A DNA stretch of 64,000 bases, taken from NCBI RefSeq assembly GCF_001653795.1, contig NZ_CP011514.1:4644668-4708667 (forward strand), given 5' to 3'. The notes below the pieces were generated by a model. That model did not search any database and was not told where the DNA came from. It was given only the letters and a program-made list of their open reading frames with translations. A program made the position numbers and the translations under genes. Origin of the DNA: Mitsuaria sp. 7. GTDB lineage: Bacteria; Pseudomonadota; Gammaproteobacteria; Burkholderiales; Burkholderiaceae_C. Shown here piece after piece: positions 25,661 to 34,800 of the stretch. Numbering within the stretch: the stretch's first letter is position 1; the number at the start of each line of letters is the position of its first letter.

Positions 25661-26761
25661 ATGACGCCCCCCAAGGAACTCTCCTCGAAGGAACAGCTGC
25701 TCTCGCTCGTCGAGGCCAATCCCTTCATCGGCCAGCAGGAGCTAGCGGACCAGTTGGGGCTCTCGCGCTCCGCTGTCGCCGGACACCTGGGGCAGTTGAC
25801 CCGCGAAGGCCGCATCCTCGGCCGTGCCTACGTGCTGCCGCAGCGCCAGCCCATCGTCTGCATAGGCGGCACGAACCTGGACCGCAAGCTGCGCGCCGTC
25901 GGGCCGCTGCGGATGGGCAGTTCGAATCCGGCGCAACAGCATGAGTCCGCGGGCGGTGTCGCCCGCAACATCGCGGAGAACCTCGCGCGGCTCGGTCTGC
26001 CGGTGCACCTGCTGACCGCCGTCGGCCGCGACGCTGCCGGGCAGACGCTGCTGACGCAGTTGCAGGGGCTCGGCGTCGATTGCGCGGGCTGTCTGCAAGC
26101 CGCGGACGCGGCAACGGGGAGCTACACGGCCGTGCTCGATCCCGATGGCGAGCTGGTGCTGGCGTTGGCGCACATGGAGTTGACCGACCGGCTCGACCCC
26201 GCCTTCCTGCGCCAGACCGCGCCGCAGCGCGCGCCGGCGCGCTGGCTGGTCGCCGATCTGAACCTGCCCCGCGAGACGCTCGACGAACTGCGTGCCGAGG
26301 CGCGCCTGCGCGACCAGCGCCTCCTGCTGGTGGCCGTGTCGGAACCGAAGATGGCCCGGCTCGGCACCGACCTGCGTGGCGTCGAACTGCTGGTGCTGAA
26401 CCGCGGCGAATTGCAGGCGCTCTCGGGTCAGGTCTTGCCCGACGACGCCGCCTTGCGTGCCGCGTGGCGATCGCTGCACGACGCGGGGCTGCAGCGGCTC
26501 GTGATGAGCGACGGCGCGGCGGGCCTCCGTTTCTCCGAGGGCGACGACCTCGTCCTGCTCCCCCCGCCGCGGCTGAACCCCGCCTCGATCCGCGAGGTCA
26601 CCGGCGCCGGCGATGCCTTGACCGCCGGCATCGCCGCTGCGTTGCACCGCGATCCCGACGACCTGCGCGGCGCCTGTGCGCTCGGCCTGCAGCTGGCGGC
26701 GCTGACGCTGCAGAGCGACGCCACCGTCAGCGAAGCCCTCAGCCCGGCGCTGCTCGTCTGA
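25661..26761 (+). CDS. psuK: PfkB-family (pseudouridine) kinase with N-terminal HTH domain
   Basis: A 366-residue fusion. Residues 6-52 form a winged helix-turn-helix (SSKEQLLSLVEANPFIGQQELADQLGLSRSAVAGHLGQLTREGRI). The rest is a ribokinase/PfkB sugar kinase with VCIGGTNLDRKL, the substrate GG motif in HESAGGVARNIAENLARLG and the catalytic GAGD in VTGAGDALTAG. Next to psuG it should phosphorylate pseudouridine to pseudouridine 5'-phosphate. The HTH suggests that the kinase also controls its own operon, as in the E. coli YeiI-type architecture. ATG 25661 is preferred to the in-frame TTG at 25652; the ribosome site is weak. psuG follows after 66 bp. Confidence 0.85.
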   Translation: MTPPKELSSKEQLLSLVEANPFIGQQELADQLGLSRSAVAGHLGQLTREGRILGRAYVLPQRQPIVCIGGTNLDRKLRAVGPLRMGSSNPAQQHESAGGVARNIAENLARLGLPVHLLTAVGRDAAGQTLLTQLQGLGVDCAGCLQAADAATGSYTAVLDPDGELVLALAHMELTDRLDPAFLRQTAPQRAPARWLVADLNLPRETLDELRAEARLRDQRLLLVAVSEPKMARLGTDLRGVELLVLNRGELQALSGQVLPDDAALRAAWRSLHDAGLQRLVMSDGAAGLRFSEGDDLVLLPPPRLNPASIREVTGAGDALTAGIAAALHRDPDDLRGACALGLQLAALTLQSDATVSEALSPALLV

Positions 26762-26827
26762 GCGCGACCGGCGCAGGCCCCGCATCCGCATCCAAGACGA
26801 ATCAAACACGAATCCAAGAGAGAGCCC

Positions 26828-27757
<930 letters not shown>

Positions 27758-27758
27758 C

Positions 27759-27806
27759 GGCCGCTGGCCCTCACCCCCACCCTCTCCCGCAAGCGGGCGA
27801 GGGAGT
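27759..27806. repeat. REP-like dispersed repeat (half copy)
   Basis: Begins GGCCGCTGGCCCTCACCCC and includes the inner hairpin CTCTCCCGC–AAGC–GGGCGAGGG. The same 5' arm starts the full palindromic copy at 57609-57674. This copy lacks the outer 3' arm. It may help terminate psuG transcription. Confidence 0.7.
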
Positions 27807-28003
27807 CCGACCGGCGCACCTCCACCTCTTCCTCTGGCCCCCCGGAAACGCTCGTTCACGCTCCAATCGCACAGGTTTTCCTCCCGCTCGCGCAGGATTA
27901 ACCTGAACGAAACAATCATCGAAAGAGCCGGACTTAACCTTCCGCGCCCTCAGGGAGCTTTGCAAAGCGCTCCCTGGATGACTTGTCGTTGGAGAACGTG
28001 TTC

Positions 28004-29305
28004 ATGCGCCGCAAGCCCCTTGTCCTGTCCTTGATCGTCGTCCTGCTCGTCGCGGGCGGGGGCTGGTGGTGGAAGTCGCGCGCCGCGTCCCGGGATGGCG
28101 GCGAGGCCGGCCCGGCGGCCGCCGCCCGTGGCGCCTCCGGCCCCGCCGGCACCCAGACGGTCGGCGTCGTCACCGCGCAGCGCCGCGACGTCCCGGTCAC
28201 CGTCGAAGCCTCCGGCACCGTCACGCCGATCAACCAGGTCGACCTTCGCGCCCAGACCACCTCGACCATCCGCGACGTGCTGGTCCACGACGGCCAGACG
28301 GTCACCAGGGGCCAGGTCCTGTTCCGCTTCGACGAGCGCGCGGACCGCGCCAACCTCGACAAGGCCCGCGCCCAGCTCGCCCGCGACAAGGCCGCCCTCG
28401 GCGACCTGCAGCGCCAGTACGAGCGCGCCAAGGACCTGCTCGCCCAGAACTTCGTCGCGCAGAGCGCCCTCGACACCGCGCTGGCCAGCCTCCAGGGCGG
28501 CCGCAGCCTGGTCGACGCGGACGCCGCCGCCGTCGAATCCGCCGCCGTCGCGCTCAGCTACAACGAGATCCGCGCGCCCTTCTCCGGCCGCGCCGGCGCC
28601 GTGAACGTCTGGCCCGGCAGCCTGGTCCAGGCCAGCGCCACCGGCACCCCGCTGGTCAACATCGTCCAGATCGATCCGATCGCCATCAGCTTCAACCTGC
28701 CCGAGACCGAGCTCGCCCCCGTGCTGGACGCGATGCGCCCCGGAGCCACCGGCGCCCAGGTCACGCCGCCCGAGGTGCAGGTCGTCCTGCCGACGATCGA
28801 AGGCGGACCTTCGCGAAAGGACAGCAAGGGCGGCAAGTCCGTCGAATCGGTGGCCCGCGGCAAGCTGACCTTCGTCGACAACCTCGTCGACGCGACCACC
28901 GGCACGATCAAGCTGAAGGCCGAGTTCACGAACGACGCGCAGAAGCTCTGGCCCGGCCAGTACCTGCGCGTGCGCATGACGCTGCGCAGCATGAAGGACG
29001 CCATCGTGATCCCGCAGGCCGCGATCATCCTGCGCGGCAGCGACCGCCAGGTCTACGTCGTCGGCCCCGACAAGACCGCCCTGCTCAAGCCGGTCAAGCT
29101 GCGCTACACCTTCGGCGAGATGGCCGTCGTCGACGGTGTCGACGCGGGCGCGACCGTGGTGCTCGACGGCAAGCAGAACCTGCGCCCCGGCACGCCGCTG
29201 CGCACGCAGCCCGCAGCCGTCGATCCGGCCGCCGCCGCGCGCCTGGCCGCCGCCTCCGCCGCTGCGGGCGGTGGTGCCTCCGCCACCGACGTCGCCGCGC
29301 CCTAA
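28004..29305 (+). CDS. RND efflux periplasmic adaptor (membrane fusion protein)
   Basis: A 433-residue MdtA/AcrA-type adaptor. An N-terminal membrane anchor (KPLVLSLIVVLLVAGGGWWW) is followed by the lipoyl/barrel-sandwich half (TVTPINQVDLRAQTTSTIRDVLVHDGQTVTRGQVLFRFDE). A helical hairpin (about 115-170) and the second lipoyl half come next (NEIRAPFSGRAGAVNVWPGSLVQA). Then come beta-barrel and membrane-proximal domains. The C-terminus is a low-complexity Ala/Pro tail. ATG 28004 has GGAGA nine bases upstream; a TTG at 27983 is less likely. It forms an operon with the pump gene 24 bp downstream. No outer-membrane factor is encoded nearby, so a TolC homologue elsewhere must complete the channel. 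Confidence 0.92.
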   Translation: MRRKPLVLSLIVVLLVAGGGWWWKSRAASRDGGEAGPAAAARGASGPAGTQTVGVVTAQRRDVPVTVEASGTVTPINQVDLRAQTTSTIRDVLVHDGQTVTRGQVLFRFDERADRANLDKARAQLARDKAALGDLQRQYERAKDLLAQNFVAQSALDTALASLQGGRSLVDADAAAVESAAVALSYNEIRAPFSGRAGAVNVWPGSLVQASATGTPLVNIVQIDPIAISFNLPETELAPVLDAMRPGATGAQVTPPEVQVVLPTIEGGPSRKDSKGGKSVESVARGKLTFVDNLVDATTGTIKLKAEFTNDAQKLWPGQYLRVRMTLRSMKDAIVIPQAAIILRGSDRQVYVVGPDKTALLKPVKLRYTFGEMAVVDGVDAGATVVLDGKQNLRPGTPLRTQPAAVDPAAAARLAAASAAAGGGASATDVAAP

Positions 29306-29329
29306 GCCTTCAGCCCCGCGGAAGCTGCC

Positions 29330-32300
29330 ATGAATCTCACCGAACTCTTCATCCGCCGGCCGGTCATGACCGTGCTGCTGAACGTGGCGCTGGTCGTCGC
29401 GGGCATCGCCGCGTGGAGCCGCATCCCGGTCGCCGCGCTGCCCAGCTTCAACACGCCGGTCATCAACGTTCAGGCCACCCTCCCCGGCGCCAGCCCCGAG
29501 ACGATGGCCTCGTCCGTCGCGCTGCCGCTGGAGAAGCAGTTCTCGACCATCGCCGGCATCACGACGATCTCCTCGACCAACACGCTGGGCAACAGCTCGC
29601 TGACGCTGGAGTTCGACTCCGCGCGCGACATCGACGCCGCCGCGGTCGACGTGCAGGCCGCGCTGTTCCGCTCGCTGCGCGCACTGCCGGTCGAGATGAC
29701 GACCCCGCCGTCCTACCGCAAGGTCAACCCGGCCGACGCGCCGGTGCTGCTGGTGGCGCTGACCTCGCCGTCGATCAACCTGTCCGAGCTCAACGACTAC
29801 GCCGAGAACCTGATCACCCCCAGCCTGTCGACCATCGACGGCGTGGCGCAGGTCTCCATCTACGGCCAGAAGCGTTTCGCGGTGCGCATCAAGGCCCGCA
29901 ACGAGCTGCTCCAGCAGCGCAACATCACGCTCGACGAGCTGCAGGCCGCCGTCAAGGGCGCCAACGCCAACACCCCCGTCGGCACGCTGGACGGCGCGCG
30001 CCAGACGCTGACCATCCAGGCCAACAAGCAGCTGCGCGACGCCAACGCCTTCGGCGGCATCGTCGTGGCCACGCGCAACGGCGCGCCGGTGTTCCTGCGC
30101 GAGGTGGCCGACGTCGAGGACAGCTACGAGACCGTCAAGTCCTTCTCCAACTTCAACGGCGAACGCTCCATCGTGCTGGCCGTGCAGCGCCAGCCCGACG
30201 CCAACACGGTGAAGGTCGTCGACGCGGTGAAGGCCATGCTGCCGCGCTTCGCCGCGCAGCTGCCGGCCTCGGTGCAGATGAGCACGCTCAACGACCGCTC
30301 GGTGTCCATCCGCGAAGGCCTGCACGACGTCTACTTCACCCTCGCCCTGACGGTGGCGCTGGTCGTGATGGTGATCTTCCTGTTCCTGCGCCGCATGGTC
30401 GCGACGCTGATCCCGACGCTGTCGCTGCCGATCTCGCTGATCGGCGCGGTGACGCTGCTGTTCGCGCTGGGCTACAGCCTGGACAACATCTCGCTGCTCG
30501 GGATCACGCTGGCCGTGGGCCTGGTCGTCGACGACGCGATCGTGATGCTGGAGAACATCTACCGCCACGTCGAGGACGGCATGGCGCCCTTCGACGCCGC
30601 CATCCGCGGCGCGCGGGAGATGGCCTTCACCATCATGTCGATCTCGATCTCGCTGATCGCGGTGCTGATCCCGATCTTCTTCATGCCGGGCGTGATCGGG
30701 CTGCTGTTCCACGAGTTCGCCGTCGTCGTGTCGCTGGCGATCGGCGTGTCGGCCGGCGTGTCGCTGACGCTGGTGCCCATGCTGTGCAGCCGCTTCCTCA
30801 GCAGCCATCACGAGGTCGAGGAGAACGCGCTCGGCCGCACCTTCGAGGCCGGTTTCGGCTGGGTGCTGAACAAGTACACGGCGTCGCTGGACTGGGCGCT
30901 GGCCCGCCGCTGGGTCGTCGGCGTGGTGGCGCTGGCCACCTTCATCGCCAGCGCGTGGCTGTGGATCGTCATCCCCAAGGGCTTCTTCCCGGAAGAGGAC
31001 ATCGGCCAGATCCAGGCCAGCACCGAAGCGGCCGAGGACATCTCCTTCGCCGCGATGACGGTGCTGCAGGAACGCGTCGCGCAGATCGTGCAGGACGATC
31101 CGTCGGTGTCGTCGGTGTCCGCCGCGGTCGGCGGCGGCGGCGGGGGCGGCAACGTCAACACGGGGCGCCTGTTCATCAACCTGAAGTCGCGCGGCGAGCG
31201 TCCGCCGATGCCGCAGGTGCTGGAGCAGCTGCGCAAGAAGCTGCGCGGCGTGCCCGGCATCGCGGTCTACCTGCGGCCGGTGCAGAACCTGCAGCTCGGC
31301 GGCCGGCAGTCCAAGAGCCGCTACCAGTTCACGCTGCAGTCGGTCAGCACCGGCGAGCTCAACACCTGGGCCGTGAAGCTGCAGGACAAGCTGCGCAACG
31401 ACCCGGTGTTCCGCGACGTCACCAGCGACTCGCAACTGCGCGGGCTGCAGGCCAACCTCGTCATCGACCGCGAGCGCGCGACGCTGCTGGGCGTGCAGAT
31501 GCAGGACCTGCGCAACGCGCTGTACTCGGCCTTCGGCGAGCGCCAGGTCTCCAGCATCTACGCGGAGAGCAACACCTACCAGGTGATCATGGAGGCGACC
31601 GACAGCGACCGCTTGAGCGAGGACGCCTTCGACAAGATCTACCTGCGCGGCAAGAACAGCATGATGGTGCCGCTGACGGCCTTCGCGAGCGTGAAGCGCG
31701 AGCTGGGCCCGACGGCGGTCAACCACCAGGGCCAGCTGCAGGCGATCACGCTGAGCTTCAACCTCGCGCCGGACGTGCCACTGGGCAACGCCACGGGCAA
31801 GATCGACCAGTTCACCAGGGAGATCGGCCTGCCGCCTTCCATCATCACCAGCTACGGCGGCGATGCGGCGGTGTTCAAGGACTCGCAGGGCGGACAGCTG
31901 CTGCTGATCGTGCTGGCGATCGCGGTGATCTACGTGCTGCTGGGCGTGCTCTACGAGAGCTACATCCATCCATTGACCATCCTGGCGGGGCTGCCGTCGG
32001 CGGCGGTGGGCGCGCTGCTGACGCTGCAGCTCGCGGGCATGGAGCTGACCATCATCGCGACGATCGGCATCCTGATGCTGGTGGGCATCGTCAAGAAGAA
32101 CGCGATCATGATGATCGACTTCGCGCTCGATGCGCAGCGCAACGGCGGCATGACGCCGCAGCAGGCGATCCGTGAGGCCTGCATCCTGCGCTTCCGTCCG
32201 ATCATGATGACGACGCTGGCCGCGCTGATGGGCGCGCTGCCGATCGCGCTGGGCCTGGGCGCCGGCGCGGAGCTGCGCCAGCCTCTGGGTCTGGCGGTGG

Positions 32301-32470
32301 TCGGCGGGCTGATCCTGTCGCAGGCGGTGACGCTCTACATCACGCCGGTGATCTACCTGGCGCTGGACCGGTTCAGCGGGAAGGGGCCGGATACGCGGGA
32401 AGTCGAAGCGATGCGGCTCACTGAGCATCCGGAACGTCCGACGCAGCCCGTCCCCGGCCATGCGGACTGA
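29330..32470 (+). CDS. RND multidrug efflux pump inner-membrane transporter
   Basis: A 1046-residue proton-driven pump of the MdtB/MdtC/AcrB branch. It has the usual two repeats of one TM helix, a large periplasmic loop and five TM helices. Typical stretches are FIRRPVMTVLLNVALVVAG (TM1) and LGITLAVGLVVDDAIVMLENIYRHVEDG (TM4, with the paired Asp proton relay, about 404-405). Others are GVIGLLFHEFAVVVSLAIGVSAGVSLTLVPMLCSRFL and the TM10 region TIGILMLVGIVKKNAIMMIDFALD. A Gly-rich run sits in the second loop (AVGGGGGGGNVNTG). It exports small hydrophobic molecules from inner membrane/periplasm. The substrate is not predictable here. Confidence 0.94.
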   Translation: MNLTELFIRRPVMTVLLNVALVVAGIAAWSRIPVAALPSFNTPVINVQATLPGASPETMASSVALPLEKQFSTIAGITTISSTNTLGNSSLTLEFDSARDIDAAAVDVQAALFRSLRALPVEMTTPPSYRKVNPADAPVLLVALTSPSINLSELNDYAENLITPSLSTIDGVAQVSIYGQKRFAVRIKARNELLQQRNITLDELQAAVKGANANTPVGTLDGARQTLTIQANKQLRDANAFGGIVVATRNGAPVFLREVADVEDSYETVKSFSNFNGERSIVLAVQRQPDANTVKVVDAVKAMLPRFAAQLPASVQMSTLNDRSVSIREGLHDVYFTLALTVALVVMVIFLFLRRMVATLIPTLSLPISLIGAVTLLFALGYSLDNISLLGITLAVGLVVDDAIVMLENIYRHVEDGMAPFDAAIRGAREMAFTIMSISISLIAVLIPIFFMPGVIGLLFHEFAVVVSLAIGVSAGVSLTLVPMLCSRFLSSHHEVEENALGRTFEAGFGWVLNKYTASLDWALARRWVVGVVALATFIASAWLWIVIPKGFFPEEDIGQIQASTEAAEDISFAAMTVLQERVAQIVQDDPSVSSVSAAVGGGGGGGNVNTGRLFINLKSRGERPPMPQVLEQLRKKLRGVPGIAVYLRPVQNLQLGGRQSKSRYQFTLQSVSTGELNTWAVKLQDKLRNDPVFRDVTSDSQLRGLQANLVIDRERATLLGVQMQDLRNALYSAFGERQVSSIYAESNTYQVIMEATDSDRLSEDAFDKIYLRGKNSMMVPLTAFASVKRELGPTAVNHQGQLQAITLSFNLAPDVPLGNATGKIDQFTREIGLPPSIITSYGGDAAVFKDSQGGQLLLIVLAIAVIYVLLGVLYESYIHPLTILAGLPSAAVGALLTLQLAGMELTIIATIGILMLVGIVKKNAIMMIDFALDAQRNGGMTPQQAIREACILRFRPIMMTTLAALMGALPIALGLGAGAELRQPLGLAVVGGLILSQAVTLYITPVIYLALDRFSGKGPDTREVEAMRLTEHPERPTQPVPGHAD

Positions 32471-32535
32471 GCGCGTGACGGGGCGTCTGCCCAACGAACT
32501 CTGAACGCTTGTGGATCGGCATCAACTCAGTTGTC

Positions 32536-33231
32536 ATGTCGATCCAACGCATCATCTTTTCATCGTCCTCCCTGTCTCCAACGTCGCTCGCACCCGACCC
32601 CGACTCGGCAGCGTCGTGGCCGACGGACAAGGCCTTTGACACACATCTCCAGAACCTGGGACTTCTCCCCGCCGGTGCGAGCCGCTCGCCGTCCGCAGTT
32701 CAAGAGACGGAACATATCTACGACCTTGCGTCGCCCATCAAGCGATTCCTGGACGCGTCCGAGTCGCCTCCCAACAGCTTCGTGCTGCAAGACAGGGTGG
32801 CGACGATCGCGGCAGCCGTTCGCAACGGGGATCTGCCCGTAGAACACGCTCGACGCCTCCTGGTACCGAGCGACCCCTCGTGGCTGACCAGCTTGAACAC
32901 ATCGTGGCGCATCCGTCTGGCGCATGACACGCTTCAAACCGTCACCAGAGCCTCCGTATCCAGCAACGGGACGGTTGCCGCCGCCAGCCAATCGCTGTTG
33001 AGGGGGCTGCTCGAGACCGCAGGGGGCTCGCCGAGCGAGGTGCTGCTCAGCATGGACTTGTTCGACAACGTCGCTTGGCTGCCGCCTCTCGACCGCCAGA
33101 GGGCCACCCTGGCCAGTCGTATGGTCGACTTCATGTATCAGATGCAATTCGCCGAGGCCGAGATCGGCCAGGTCAGCGCGGTACCCCGACAGCTGCCGCC
33201 TCCGTTGCCGCTGGCCTCGCAGCCCGCATGA
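32536..33231 (+). CDS. Unrecognised protein, small paralogue 1
   Basis: A 231-residue soluble protein that I cannot assign. The first 30 residues are Ser/Pro-rich with few charges (IIFSSSSLSPTSLAPDPDS), the composition of type III secretion signals. The core contains SPSAVQETEHIYDLASPIKRFLD and HARRLLVPSDPSWLTSLNTS, both nearly identical in the next gene. The C-terminal module LLRGLLETAGGSPSEVLL resembles a segment of the large protein at 34801-37083. It ends in a Pro-rich tail. ATG 32536 is chosen because it is the start shared with the paralogue; there is no Shine-Dalgarno site. The gene arose by tandem duplication that also copied 5' and 3' flanks. Confidence 0.7.
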   Translation: MSIQRIIFSSSSLSPTSLAPDPDSAASWPTDKAFDTHLQNLGLLPAGASRSPSAVQETEHIYDLASPIKRFLDASESPPNSFVLQDRVATIAAAVRNGDLPVEHARRLLVPSDPSWLTSLNTSWRIRLAHDTLQTVTRASVSSNGTVAAASQSLLRGLLETAGGSPSEVLLSMDLFDNVAWLPPLDRQRATLASRMVDFMYQMQFAEAEIGQVSAVPRQLPPPLPLASQPA

Positions 33232-33354
33232 CCTGACCCCCTGCGACGCCCCGACGGTTCTGCCCGTCGGGCCTGAAGCGTCGGCGAACAGTGCGGCCGG
33301 AGCGGCTATGCATCGAACTTTGAACACATTCGTCGCGGCATGAACTCAGTTGTC

Positions 33355-34062
33355 ATGCCAATTGAAAACTGCACCTCTTCGCTGGCGGCCCTGATGCCGC
33401 CGCCGGATCCGCAAGACGTGACCCCGGTCGCGTTGTGGCCCACGCCAGAGACTCTCGAAGTATTTCTTCTGGATCTGAGTCATCTCCCCACCGGAGCGAA
33501 CCGCTCTCCGGCTGCCGTTCGGGAGACGGAGCGAATCTACGATCTCGCATCGCCGATCAAGCGCTTGCTCGACGAGTCGGAGCCGTACCCAGACGGCTTC
33601 ACCTTGCGCGATAGGGTGTCGACGATTGCCGCGGCCGTTCGGTATGGGCACCTACACACAGAACACGCTCGACGGTTGCTGGTCCCGAGCGAACCGTCGT
33701 GGCTGACCCGCCTGAACACGTCGTGGCGCGTACGTCTGGCGCATGACACGCTTCAAACTCTCGCCCATGGACTCCCTTCGAGAGATGGCAGCGCAACCAC
33801 CGCCGCAGGCAAATCGCTGTTCCTGCAGGTGCTCGAAGTCAGGGGCGATTCGCCGAGCCAAGTCTTGCTCAGTATGAATCTGTTCTATCCGGCGGCCCAC
33901 TGGTTGCCACGACTCGATCGGGCCAAGGCTGCGTTGGCCGATCGACTGGTGACCTTGATGTACCACATGGAATTCACCGACGCTGAGATCGGTCCGGCGC
34001 AAGACGTGCCTCGCAAGCGACCACCTCCAGCGCCCCCATGGTTCTTTGGCCCGCGCGCATGA
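33355..34062 (+). CDS. Unrecognised protein, small paralogue 2
   Basis: A 235-residue protein about 60 % identical by eye to the preceding one over the core: SPAAVRETERIYDLASPIKRLLDESE, HARRLLVPSEPSWLTRLNTSWRVRLAHDTLQT and VLEVRGDSPSQVLLSMNLF. Its N-terminus is Ser/Pro-rich and the C-terminus is a Pro-rich tail. An in-frame ATG at 33340 would add five residues. The shared upstream sequence AACTCAGTTGTC before the ATG suggests a conserved promoter/leader. Function is unknown. An effector-like or toxin-like role is inference from composition and copy number. The convergent gene tag ends 26 bp downstream. Confidence 0.7.
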   Translation: MPIENCTSSLAALMPPPDPQDVTPVALWPTPETLEVFLLDLSHLPTGANRSPAAVRETERIYDLASPIKRLLDESEPYPDGFTLRDRVSTIAAAVRYGHLHTEHARRLLVPSEPSWLTRLNTSWRVRLAHDTLQTLAHGLPSRDGSATTAAGKSLFLQVLEVRGDSPSQVLLSMNLFYPAAHWLPRLDRAKAALADRLVTLMYHMEFTDAEIGPAQDVPRKRPPPAPPWFFGPRA

Positions 34063-34088
34063 CCTGACCCCTTGCGGCGCCCGCCGGC

Positions 34089-34697
34089 TCAGCGCGGCGG
34101 CGTGAAACTCCGGCGCGCCAGCGCCGCCGCATCGCGCCCGATGCACCCCGGCGCGTGATCGTTGATCAGCCCCATCGCCTGCATGAACGCGTAGACCGTC
34201 GTCGGGCCGACGAATTTCCAGCCGCGCTTCTTCAGCTCCTTGGAGAGCTTCACCGACGTCTCCGACGTCGCCCGCACGTCGCCGCCTTCCTCGGGATCCT
34301 CGTAGCGCCAGAAGAACGCGGCTAGTGAGCCGGCTTCCTTCTGGAGCTCGAGCGCGCGACTCGCGTTGTGGATCGCCGCCTCGATCTTGCCGCGGTGGCG
34401 CACGATGCCTTCGTCCGCGAGCAACCGCGCGACATCGGCCTCGCCGAACTTCGCGACCTTGGCGATCTCGAACTGCCTGAACGCCTTGCGGAAGTTCTCG
34501 CGCTTGGCGAGGATGGTCCGCCACGACAGCCCCGACTGGAAGCCCTCCAGGCAGAGCTTCTCGAACAGCCGCCGGTCCTCGTGGACGGGGTAGCCCCATT
34601 CCTCGTCGTGGTAGTCGCGATACCTGTCGAAGCCGGGCGCCTCGCACCACTGGCATCGCCACCGGCCGTCCGGGCCTTGCGCCAATCGATCCGTCAT
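34089..34697 (-). CDS. tag: DNA-3-methyladenine glycosylase I
   Basis: Removes 3-methyladenine from alkylated DNA (base excision repair). The 202-residue protein has the N-terminal zinc Cys pair (WRCQWCEAP) and the second pair in NDHAPGCIGRD. EEWGYPVHEDRRLFEKLCLEGFQSGLSWRTILAKRENFRKAF holds the catalytic Glu and base pocket, and KRGWKFVGPTTVYAFMQAMGLINDH is the family C-terminal signature. It is a housekeeping gene embedded among unknown paralogues and divergent from the large paralogue at 34801. Confidence 0.95.
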   Translation of the reverse strand: MTDRLAQGPDGRWRCQWCEAPGFDRYRDYHDEEWGYPVHEDRRLFEKLCLEGFQSGLSWRTILAKRENFRKAFRQFEIAKVAKFGEADVARLLADEGIVRHRGKIEAAIHNASRALELQKEAGSLAAFFWRYEDPEEGGDVRATSETSVKLSKELKKRGWKFVGPTTVYAFMQAMGLINDHAPGCIGRDAAALARRSFTPPR

Positions 34698-34800
34698 CGG
34701 TTCCTCGTGGGACGGGCCGCCCGCGCGACCTCAGAGGAATGATTCTGCCCGTCGCGGACCACGAACACGGTCCCGCCGTGCGCCGACTCACCCTCCCCTC

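Noticed and set aside
27950..32494. A 1514-codon open frame on the minus strand opposite the RND genes
   Set aside because: It is an Arg/His/Asp-rich GC-frame shadow of the well-supported adaptor and pump genes, with no domain signature.
33250..33271. CCCGACGG/CCGTCGGG hairpin after small paralogue 1
   Set aside because: No T-run and not retained after the second copy; function not supportable.
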